Below, in pieces: positions 1-6,200 of a stretch of DNA of 8,999 nt; positions within the stretch are counted from its first letter, which is position 1; every line of letters starts with the position of its first letter. The DNA is from JAGOTT01 sp964450795. Its GTDB lineage: Bacteria; Patescibacteriota; Minisyncoccia; Moranbacterales; UBA1568. The notes under the pieces are model-generated. The model was not told the DNA's origin, ran no database searches, and worked only from the letters and a program-made list of their open reading frames with translations. The stretch covers positions 1 through 8,999 of the forward strand of contig CAYVDI010000039.1 in NCBI GenBank assembly GCA_964450795.1, given 5' to 3'. The position numbers were made by a program, and so were the translations under genes.

Positions 1-27
1 CCCGTCAAGCTGAAAGTCCGTGAAGGA

Positions 28-54
28 AAGAACCGCTCCTGGAGCGGTTCTTTT
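28..54 (+). terminator. Intrinsic terminator of an upstream gene outside the window
   Basis: A perfect 11-base inverted repeat, AGAACCGCTCC and its complement around a single T, runs directly into a TTCTTTT tract. This is the classic layout of a Rho-independent terminator. It probably ends a gene lying mostly left of the window. The tail of that gene is within bases 1-23, where two frames reach TGA (11-13 and 21-23), but too little is left to say which frame is coding or what the protein is. Confidence 0.8.
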
Positions 55-71
55 CGTCTCGAAGCTTCTGA

Positions 72-184
72 CCTCGACTTTTTCTTTCCGGGGTCTTGAG
101 GTCGCGACCGGCGGCATCATGAGGGATTTTTCAGCGGGAAAATCCCGACCACGGAAAGGAAAAGCCGAGGCGGAGGCGAGTGAG
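72..184 (+). repeat. Structured dispersed repeat, copy A
   Basis: This non-coding element matches copy B at the right end of the window in the same orientation, at about 83 of 100 ungapped positions (85-184 against 8900-8999, counted by eye). It folds strongly. An outer stem pairs 72-95 with 147-170, with 21 Watson-Crick pairs, one G-T pair and two mismatches. A hairpin at 123-146 has GGGATTTT against AAAATCCC and a four-base AGCG loop. A small palindrome GGTCGCGACC (100-109) lies between them, giving a three-way-junction shape. The strand is assigned only by convention. It could be a structured RNA, a miniature mobile element or a REP-like repeat. The sequence shows the repetition and the fold, not the function. 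Confidence 0.8.
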
Positions 185-204
185 GATTGAAGTGAACGTG
201 CTGT

Positions 205-233
205 TTTCCGTTTCATCTGTTTTGTAGTACAAT
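205..233 (+). promoter_or_regulatory. Possible sigma70-type promoter for the glycosyltransferase
   Basis: The -10-like TACAAT at 228-233 differs from TATAAT at one base. A poor -35 candidate, TTTCCG, lies 17 bases upstream at 205-210. Transcription from here would start near 240 and give a leader of only about 20 bases before the ATG at 263. The local drop in GC after the structured repeat supports a promoter, but the -35 box is weak. Confidence 0.4.
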
Positions 234-262
234 GAAAAAGCAATCAGTGAACGGATTTTCTT

Positions 263-1045
263 ATGGCGGAGAACAGAACATATCTCTCGGTCGTCATCCC
301 GTCGTACAAGGAAGGGGAGCGGATCGGCCGGAACCTGCTCGAGATCGACAAGTATCTGAAAGGCAAGAACTTCCCGTACGAGATTCTCGTGGTGATCGAC
401 GGATCGCCTGATAACACCGCTGAAGTGGCAAGAAACTACGCCCTTACCATCCCAAACCTCCGAGTGATCGAGAACAAGGAGAATCATGGCAAAGGCTACG
501 TCGTGCGACAGGGACTGCTCGAGGCGGTAGGGGAATTCCGGGTTTTTCTCGATGCGGACGGATCGACATCGATCACGCATTGGGATTCCTTTGAACCGGA
601 GTTTCAGAAGGGGGCGGATATCGTCATCGGCTCGCGGGACCTTCCGGAATCCTATATCCAGGTGCATCAACCGAAGTATCGTGAAGTGATGGGTGATATG
701 GGGAATTGGCTCATCCGTATCGCACTCGGACTCTGGGCGTATCCCGACACGCAGTGCGGGTTCAAGGCGCTCTCCGCGGAGGCGGCCGAGGCGGTGGCGT
801 CCCGGATGGTCGTCGATCGGTTCGGGTTCGATTTCGAGCTCATCACGCTCGCCGAGCGGCTCGGTTTCACGGTGAAGCAGCTTCCGGTGCGGTGGATGAA
901 CGAAGAGGGATCGACGGTGAGTCTTACCGGGAAAAACGGATTCACGCAGGTGTTGATCGACCTCTGGAAGACCAGGGTTCGGCTTTGGACCAGAGCGTAC
1001 AAGCTTCGGGAAGGGAAACGGAGAATGCCCGCTGTCGGGGAATGA
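263..1045 (+). CDS. Family 2 glycosyltransferase, dolichyl-phosphate mannose/glucose synthase type
   Basis: The 260-residue protein is a GT-A fold glycosyltransferase of the DPM1/ALG5-like branch, which moves a sugar from a nucleotide donor to a polyprenyl phosphate or related lipid acceptor. Visible motifs are VVIPSYKE (10-17), VVIDGSPDNT (43-52, equivalent to the usual DDGS), HGKGYVVRQG (75-84), the metal-binding FLDADGS (95-101), GSRD (123-126) and PDTQCGFKAL (161-170), which is typical of this branch. RFGFDFELI (186-194) supplies the usual late acidic residues. There is no signal peptide and no clear membrane segment, so it is probably cytosolic or membrane-peripheral, unlike DPM enzymes with C-terminal helices. 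The ATG at 263 fits the family N-terminus, but no Shine-Dalgarno sequence precedes it. The next gene follows after 28 bases. Donor and acceptor cannot be read from the sequence. Confidence 0.9.
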   Translation: MAENRTYLSVVIPSYKEGERIGRNLLEIDKYLKGKNFPYEILVVIDGSPDNTAEVARNYALTIPNLRVIENKENHGKGYVVRQGLLEAVGEFRVFLDADGSTSITHWDSFEPEFQKGADIVIGSRDLPESYIQVHQPKYREVMGDMGNWLIRIALGLWAYPDTQCGFKALSAEAAEAVASRMVVDRFGFDFELITLAERLGFTVKQLPVRWMNEEGSTVSLTGKNGFTQVLIDLWKTRVRLWTRAYKLREGKRRMPAVGE

Positions 1046-1073
1046 TCGAAATCCGGAGAACAAACAAAAACGT

Positions 1074-2032
1074 GTGAAAATAGAGATAGAACAAGCAAAG
1101 AAAGCCGCCGTTCCCTCGGAATCGGAGCTGCGGCAGGATATCGTGACGGGGGACTGGGTCGTGATCGCAACCGGACGCGCGAAGCGTCCCGAGGATTTCG
1201 TCTCGCCCGGGCGTTCCGGGGACAATCCCGACGTTTCCGATCCGTTTCTTGATCTTCGGGCGAGTGGACAGGAGGAGCCGGTGCTTCTCTATACGAAAGA
1301 GGACGGGGATTGGAGTCTCGCGGTCATTCCGAACAAATACCCGGCGTTCACCCGGGGTCGCGCGCCGAAAGATCTCTCGGAGGGCCCGTATTTCTCGATG
1401 AGCGGAGTCGGGTACCATGAGGTCATCATCACGCGGGACCAATGGAAATCCATCGCGGAGCTCGAACTCTGGCAGGTCGCCGAGGTGGTGGATGCCTATC
1501 ATGATCGGTATCTCTCGCTCATGAGTAAGAAGAGCGTGAACTATATCCAGATATTCCACAACCACGGGAGGGAGTCCGGCGCATCGATTTCGCACCCGCA
1601 TTCGCAGCTCATGGCGATTCCGGTCGTCTCACCATATCTCGAGCTCGAGCTTCGAGGGGCGGAACTGTATCACAAGAACAACAGGGAGAATGTCTACAGG
1701 ACGATCGCGGAGTATGAGTCGAAAGAGCGGACCCGCGTCGTGTTCGAGAACGAGCATTTCCTGGTCTTCTGTCCCTTCGCGTCGCGCGCGGCGTTCGAGA
1801 CGTGGATCCTGCCGAAATCGGACAACCCCTATTTCGAGCGGATCACCGACGACGAGAAATTGTCGCTCGCGGAGGCCCTGAAATCGGCGTTGCTTTCGAT
1901 ACACAAGGGGCTCGGCGATCCGGCGTACAATTTTTATCTCCACACCGCGCCCTGCGACGGGAAGGACTATCCGCATTACCGATGGCATTTCGAGATCCTT
2001 CCGCGGACGAGCATCTGGGGCGGATTCGAGCT
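1074..2032 (+). CDS. galT: Galactose-1-phosphate uridylyltransferase, 3' end lost in the assembly gap
   Basis: GalT swaps UMP between UDP-glucose and galactose 1-phosphate (Leloir pathway). The visible 319 complete residues start with GTG; GGAGAA lies at 1055-1060, a rather long 13 bases upstream. Family landmarks are DIVTGDWVVIATGRAKRP (22-39), the catalytic SHPHSQ (173-178, nucleophile H176), E192, FYLHTAP (H290) and HYRWHFEILPR (301-311), the usual end of the second HIT-like domain. About 20-25 C-terminal residues are missing. The usual CPFC zinc pair reads DPFL (56-59), and the later zinc His (E. coli H115) aligns with W124, so the zinc site looks lost while the nucleophile is kept. The reading frame entering the Ns ends at a stop at 2145-2147 on the far side; that join is an artefact. 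It lies 28 bases after the glycosyltransferase and may supply UDP-sugars to it. A related HIT-type nucleotidyltransferase specificity cannot be excluded. Confidence 0.88.
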
Positions 2033-2132
2033 NNNNNNNNNNNNNNNNNNNNNNNNNNNNNNNNNNNNNNNNNNNNNNNNNNNNNNNNNNNNNNNNNNNN
2101 NNNNNNNNNNNNNNNNNNNNNNNNNNNNNNNN
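2033..2132. other. Assembly gap of 100 N
   Basis: Exactly 100 undetermined bases separate galT from tpiA. A round 100 is the usual placeholder for a scaffold gap of unknown length. If nothing else lies in it, the missing galT tail (about 20-25 codons) and the missing tpiA front (about 100 codons) require roughly 350-400 bases, so the real gap is longer than drawn. A further small gene inside it cannot be excluded. Confidence 0.97.
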
Positions 2133-2133
2133 G

Positions 2134-2637
2134 GAAACGGACGATGAGATCGAAAAGAAGGTCCGCTCACTGCTTCATTCCAATCTTCGACCGATACTCT
2201 GCGTCGGGGAAACCGCGGACGAGCGTGCCGCCGGACGGATCGCCGATGTCCTCGAAGCGCAGCTCTCCGGTCCGTTCCGGGAGCTCTCACTGCTCCAGGC
2301 GGAAAAACTGATCATCGCATATGAACCGCGCTGGGCGATCGGTACCGATCGGACGCCCGCATCGGAGGAGATCCTTCAGGCAAAGGTCATTATTTATCGG
2401 ACGATCTCGTCTTTGCTCGGGGCGGCTACCGCCGAACGCATACCGATTCTCTACGGCGGTTCCGTAAAGGCGGCACTGCTTGAGAAAGTCTGTTTCGATT
2501 CGCAGATGGACGGCGTGCTCGTGGGGCGGGAGAGTCTTTTCCCTTATGAGCTGGTGAAAATGGCGGAGCGTATGGAGACTCATGACCGGGAGGCCCTCGG
2601 TTCGTCGGAAGACAAGTCGGGGAAAAACCATAAATAA
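2134..2637 (+). CDS. tpiA: Triosephosphate isomerase, C-terminal two-thirds only
   Basis: TIM interconverts dihydroxyacetone phosphate and glyceraldehyde 3-phosphate in glycolysis. The 167 visible residues begin just after where the catalytic His motif (HSERR) would sit, with RPILCVGE (19-26) confirming the register. The catalytic glutamate is E64 in IAYEPRWAIGT (61-71), and the phosphate-binding ILYGGSVK (105-112) and MDGVLVGRESL (125-135) follow in normal order. The usual loop-6 hinge PVW reads PRW here. The N-terminal Lys and His of the active site fall in the assembly gap. A charged tail of about 18 residues extends beyond the usual end. fba starts 15 bases after the TAA stop, so the two are almost certainly co-transcribed. 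The gene is truncated by the gap, not by mutation. Confidence 0.93.
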   Translation, partial: ETDDEIEKKVRSLLHSNLRPILCVGETADERAAGRIADVLEAQLSGPFRELSLLQAEKLIIAYEPRWAIGTDRTPASEEILQAKVIIYRTISSLLGAATAERIPILYGGSVKAALLEKVCFDSQMDGVLVGRESLFPYELVKMAERMETHDREALGSSEDKSGKNHK

Positions 2638-2652
2638 AAAAAGGAAGATCGT

Positions 2653-3507
2653 ATGATCGTGAGCACGAAAGTCCTTCTTGATGAGGCGAAAAAGAACGGG
2701 TACGCCATCGGCGCGTTCAATACGGTCAATCTCGAGACGACGAAGGCGATACTCGAGGCGGCCGGCGAACTCTCTTCGCCGGTGGTCGTCCAGATGACGG
2801 AAAAGACGCTCGATTACGCCGGCGGCCGCGCGATATTCCAGCTCGTCAAGAACATGGCGGAGTTCTATTTCCCGAAGATTCCGGTCGCCATCCATCTCGA
2901 TCACGGAAAGAGTTTCGAGATCGTCGAGCGCGCCATCGAGCTCGGGTTTCCTTCGGTGATGTATGACGGGTCCCGTAAGACGTACAATGACAATCTGCGG
3001 ACGACGAAAAAAGTCGTGGAACTTGCCAAAGAGAAGGGCGTTTCCGTCCAGGGTGAGCTCGGCAATGTCCCGTACCTCTCCGAGGTGCGCGGCGATATCG
3101 ATTGGAACGAATACATGACCGATCCGGATCAGGCGGCGGAATTCGTCGCGGAAACGGGAATCGATACCTTGGCGGTCGCCATCGGGAACGCGCACGGATT
3201 CACGAAAGAACGTCCGGAACCGGATTACGACCGGTTGGCGAAGATCGTCGAGCGTGTCTCCGTCCCTCTTGTGCTTCACGGCGCATCGGATTGGGAGAAC
3301 GGGCGCGTCGCGAAAGTCATCGGACTCGGCATTTCCTGTTTCAATGTCGACACCGCGACGAAGCTCGCCTTCATCGGAACGCTTTCACGGATTCTCGAGG
3401 ACGGGGAGAAGACGGATATCCGTGACGTGCTCGGGGAGGCGCGCGAGGCGGTGAAAGAATCGGTCATGCGGAAGATACGGATGTTCGGGAGCGAGGGGAA
3501 GGCGTAA
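2653..3507 (+). CDS. fba: Class II fructose-bisphosphate aldolase
   Basis: This metal-dependent aldolase splits fructose 1,6-bisphosphate into dihydroxyacetone phosphate and glyceraldehyde 3-phosphate, the substrates of its neighbours TIM and GAPDH. The 284 residues fit the short class IIA/B form related to FbaA, GatY and KbaY. Visible are GAFN (20-23), HLDHG (81-85, catalytic D83 and zinc ligand H84), SVMYDGS (101-107), GELG (134-137), GNAHG (178-182, zinc H181; GTAHG is commoner), LHGAS (208-212, zinc H209) and NVDTA (231-235). All zinc ligands are intact. The ATG at 2653 has a good AAGGAAG ribosome-binding site at 2641-2647. Tagatose-bisphosphate aldolase activity is the main alternative, but the tpiA and gap neighbours favour glycolysis. 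Confidence 0.93.
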   Translation: MIVSTKVLLDEAKKNGYAIGAFNTVNLETTKAILEAAGELSSPVVVQMTEKTLDYAGGRAIFQLVKNMAEFYFPKIPVAIHLDHGKSFEIVERAIELGFPSVMYDGSRKTYNDNLRTTKKVVELAKEKGVSVQGELGNVPYLSEVRGDIDWNEYMTDPDQAAEFVAETGIDTLAVAIGNAHGFTKERPEPDYDRLAKIVERVSVPLVLHGASDWENGRVAKVIGLGISCFNVDTATKLAFIGTLSRILEDGEKTDIRDVLGEAREAVKESVMRKIRMFGSEGKA

Positions 3508-3540
3508 AAGATCTGAAATCAAAGATAAAATAAAAACCAT

Positions 3541-4536
3541 ATGACGAAAAAGATAGCGATAAACGGGTTCGGACGGATCGGTCGGGCGGCGTTCAAGATC
3601 GCGCTCGAGAGCAAGCATGTCGAAGTGGTCGCCATAAACGACCTTACCGATGCCAAGACGCTCGCGCATCTTCTTTCGTACGATACCGCCTACGGTGCAT
3701 ATCGGCGGAAGGTATCCGCAAAGGACGGGAAACTTATCGTGGACAAGAAGACCTACCCGGTATTCGCGGAGCCGGATCCGAAGAAGCTCCCATGGAAGGA
3801 TCTCGGTATCGACGTGGTGCTCGAGTGCACGGGGAGGTTCGTGGACGGTGATTCGGCCGGGGCGCACATCGCTGCGGGCGCGAAAAAAGTCGTGCTCTCC
3901 GCGCCTCCGAAGGGCGAAGGCGAGATTCCGAGCTATCTTATCGGAGTGAACGACACTGCGTATGCGGGGGAGTCGATCGTTTCGAATGCCTCCTGTACGA
4001 CGAACTGCATCGGGCCGGTCGCGAAGGTCATGGAAGAGGCGTTCGGGATAGAAAAGGCGATGATGACCACGATCCACTCGTATACCGCCGACCAGAATAT
4101 CCAGGACGGACCGCATAAGGATTTCCGTCGGGCTCGGGCGGCGGCACAGAACATCGTTCCGACGACGACTGGAGCGGCCATCTCCGTGACCCGTATCATG
4201 CCGTCCATTTCGGGGAAGTTCGACGGACTGGCGATCCGCGTGCCGACTCTCGTGGTGTCGCTTACCGACTTCACTTTCCTGGTGAAAAAGAAGACGACCG
4301 TGGAAGAGGTGAACGCCGTGCTGGAAGCGGCCAGCCGGGACAGCCGGTATCAGGGCGTACTCGCGGCGACTCGCGAACCGCTCGTTTCCTCGGACTTCAT
4401 CGGAAATCCGGCGTCGTCCATCGTCGACCTTCCACTTACGAAGGTAGTGGACGGCGATCTCGTGAAGGTCATGGCGTGGTATGACAACGAGTGGGGATAT
4501 TCCAACAGGCTCGTCGAACTCGCCGGTCGGATATAG
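3541..4536 (+). CDS. gap: Glyceraldehyde-3-phosphate dehydrogenase, type I
   Basis: GAPDH oxidises and phosphorylates glyceraldehyde 3-phosphate to 1,3-bisphosphoglycerate. The 331-residue protein is full length. The Rossmann motif INGFGRIGR (7-15) is followed by AIND (31-34), whose acidic residue favours NAD+ over NADP+. The catalytic motif SNASCTTNC (148-156) carries the nucleophile C152, with base H179 in TIHSYTADQ (177-185). RRARAAA (196-202), PTTTGAA (207-213) and WYDNEWGYSNR (313-323) complete the family pattern. It begins 33 bases after fba. The spacer is very A-rich and holds no Shine-Dalgarno sequence, unlike fba. No pgk follows, so the common gap-pgk order is not kept here. The stop overlaps the ribosome-binding site of the next gene. 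Confidence 0.96.
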   Translation: MTKKIAINGFGRIGRAAFKIALESKHVEVVAINDLTDAKTLAHLLSYDTAYGAYRRKVSAKDGKLIVDKKTYPVFAEPDPKKLPWKDLGIDVVLECTGRFVDGDSAGAHIAAGAKKVVLSAPPKGEGEIPSYLIGVNDTAYAGESIVSNASCTTNCIGPVAKVMEEAFGIEKAMMTTIHSYTADQNIQDGPHKDFRRARAAAQNIVPTTTGAAISVTRIMPSISGKFDGLAIRVPTLVVSLTDFTFLVKKKTTVEEVNAVLEAASRDSRYQGVLAATREPLVSSDFIGNPASSIVDLPLTKVVDGDLVKVMAWYDNEWGYSNRLVELAGRI

Positions 4537-4541
4537 GAAAG
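4535..4541 (+). promoter_or_regulatory. Ribosome-binding site that fixes the deacylase start
   Basis: AGGAAAG shares two bases with the gap stop codon TAG and lies 9 bases before the ATG at 4551. It supports that ATG over the in-frame ATG at 4491, which lies deep inside gap, and suggests translational coupling of the two genes. Confidence 0.7.
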
Positions 4542-4550
4542 AAGCGGAAT

Positions 4551-6143
4551 ATGTACGATCTGCTCATAAGGAACGGGACGGTCATCGATGGCTCGGGGAG
4601 TCCGATGTTTCGCGCGGACGTCGGGGTGAAGGAGGAGCGGATCGCCGGCATCGGCGATCTCCGTGGCGAGACGGCCGAGCGGATCATCGACGCCGACGGT
4701 CTGTATGTGAGTCCCGGATTCATCGACGTGAACAATCATTCCGACACGTATTGGGAGATGTTCCGGAACCCAGGGCTTCAGGGGATGCTTCTTCAGGGGG
4801 TCACCACCGTTATCGGCGGGAACTCAGGAGCATCGCTTGCGCCGCTTACGGAACCGGAGGCGATACGCGCGATCCAGAAGTGGACCGATGTCGAAAAGAT
4901 CAACTTCAACTGGCTCTCCACCGAGGAATTTCTTCGGGAGGTGGAAAGCAGGAAACTTTCGGTCAACTTCGCGACGCTTGCCGGTCATGGGACGATCCGC
5001 CGTGGCGTGCTCAAGGATCCGGTCAGGAAAACCGAACCGGAGGATCTCGGAGCGATGCGGAAGCTTCTGAAGACGGCGCTTCGGCAGGGGGCTATCGGAT
5101 TGTCCACGGGTCTGAAATATACGCATGCGCGTCTCGCGGAAAAATCCGAGATCGTCGATCTCCTTTCGCTCGTCTCGAAAGAGGGCGGCGTGTATGCGAC
5201 CTATGTCCGCGACGAAGGGGAGCATCTCCTTCAGGCGGTCGAGGAGGCCATCATGACCGCGAAAGAAGCCGGTTCCGCGCTTCATATCTCGCATCTGAAG
5301 GCGGTCGGGAAGAAGAACTGGCATCTTTTCGAGGAGGCGCTCTCCGTGATAAAAAGCGCGAGTCTTGACGGCATCGATATCAGTTTCGATGTCTATCCGT
5401 ACACCGCGAGCGGATCGGTCCTCTATACGTTCCTTCCGGAATGGGTGACCGAGAGCGGTCGTGCCACGATGCTCCATCGGCTCCAGGATTTCAAGGTGCG
5501 GTCGGCGGTCGTGCGCGATATGCGCGAAAGCGGTCATGATTACTCGCAGATGAGGATCGTGACATCGGCGATAAACCGCGTGGTTTCCCGGAGATCAATC
5601 GACGAGATCGCGCGGGCGCAGGGGCAGTCCGCGGAAGATGCCGTCATCGACGTGCTTCTGGCGAGCGGCGGACGGGCGATCGTCTCGCTCGAGGTGTCGA
5701 GCGAACAGAACGTCATGAAGGCGATACAGCACCCGTTCTCGATCATCAGCTCGAACGGCGTCGGATACGCGAAGGAGCATGCGGCGACGGGCGATCTTGT
5801 GCATCCGCGGAATTTCGGCGCGTTTCCGAAGGTATTTTCGGAGTACGTCCGGGAGAAGAAGGCGCTTTCGTGGGAAGAAGCGGTGCACAAGATGACCGGG
5901 AAGCCGGCGGCGAAGTTTTCCATACCGGATCGCGGGTTCTTGCGCGAAAAGCATCGGGCTGATATCGTGGTGTTCGACCCGGAGGAGGTGGCCGACCGGG
6001 CGACCATGGAAGACCCGTACGAATATCCCAAAGGCATCCATTTCGTTCTCGTGAACGGCGTGGTCGCCGTCGAGGGCGGTTCCTGGAACGGTTCCCGTTC
6101 CGGCGAGGTCATACGGAAAAAGTCCGGTTTTTCCCTCTGGTAG
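4551..6143 (+). CDS. N-acyl-D-amino-acid deacylase-like amidohydrolase with altered metal site
   Basis: The 530 residues match the D-aminoacylase branch of the amidohydrolase superfamily, which removes acyl groups from N-acyl-D-amino acids. An N-terminal beta-sandwich (YDLLIRNGTVIDGSG, 2-16) is followed by the barrel: PGFIDVNNHSD (55-65), GVTTVIGGNSG (83-93), GLSTGLKY (183-190), YATYVRDEG (215-223), HISHLKAVG (245-253), DVYPYTASGS (280-289) and LVHPRNFGAFPKV (416-428). The C-terminal part has KMTGKPAAKF and ADIVVFDPEEV. Compared from memory with the Alcaligenes enzyme, four of six metal or catalytic positions are changed: the first His of HxH is N61, Cys is S92, the strand-5 His is Y218 and the catalytic Asp is N402. 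H63 and H248 remain. It may be an inactive or re-purposed relative; the substrate is unknown. There is no signal peptide, so it is likely cytosolic. Being beside murD hints at D-amino-acid or wall turnover, but that is inference. Confidence 0.82.
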   Translation: MYDLLIRNGTVIDGSGSPMFRADVGVKEERIAGIGDLRGETAERIIDADGLYVSPGFIDVNNHSDTYWEMFRNPGLQGMLLQGVTTVIGGNSGASLAPLTEPEAIRAIQKWTDVEKINFNWLSTEEFLREVESRKLSVNFATLAGHGTIRRGVLKDPVRKTEPEDLGAMRKLLKTALRQGAIGLSTGLKYTHARLAEKSEIVDLLSLVSKEGGVYATYVRDEGEHLLQAVEEAIMTAKEAGSALHISHLKAVGKKNWHLFEEALSVIKSASLDGIDISFDVYPYTASGSVLYTFLPEWVTESGRATMLHRLQDFKVRSAVVRDMRESGHDYSQMRIVTSAINRVVSRRSIDEIARAQGQSAEDAVIDVLLASGGRAIVSLEVSSEQNVMKAIQHPFSIISSNGVGYAKEHAATGDLVHPRNFGAFPKVFSEYVREKKALSWEEAVHKMTGKPAAKFSIPDRGFLREKHRADIVVFDPEEVADRATMEDPYEYPKGIHFVLVNGVVAVEGGSWNGSRSGEVIRKKSGFSLW

Positions 6144-6154
6144 TTTCAGCGGAA

Positions 6155-6179
6155 CACGGTCGGAGCATTCTCCGCCGTG
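6155..6179 (+). other. Intergenic hairpin before murD, possible weak terminator or attenuator
   Basis: CACGG-T-CGGAG pairs with CTCCG-CCGTG across a CATT loop, giving ten pairs with one bulged T. A run of five T (6187-6191) comes seven bases after the stem, too far for a strong intrinsic terminator. The hairpin fills most of the 57-base spacer and could dampen read-through into murD. Confidence 0.45.
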
Positions 6180-6200
6180 AGTCCTCTTTTTGGAAACGAT

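Noticed and set aside
131..1225. Open frame of 364 codons on the - strand over the glycosyltransferase and the start of galT
   Set aside because: It overlaps the structured repeat and two real genes, its composition is that of an antisense shadow, and no promoter or motif supports it.
2033..2147. Continuation of the galT reading frame through the Ns to a stop at 2145-2147
   Set aside because: The Ns have no sequence, and the bases after them code for tpiA in another frame, so the joined protein is false.
2287..3279. Open frame of 330 codons on the - strand over tpiA and fba
   Set aside because: It is antisense to two clear enzymes with intact motifs and has no recognisable domain, so it is a shadow frame.
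4491..4550. Earlier in-frame ATG for the deacylase-like gene
   Set aside because: It would overlap gap by 46 bases, adds residues outside the family N-terminus, and lacks the ribosome-binding site found before 4551.
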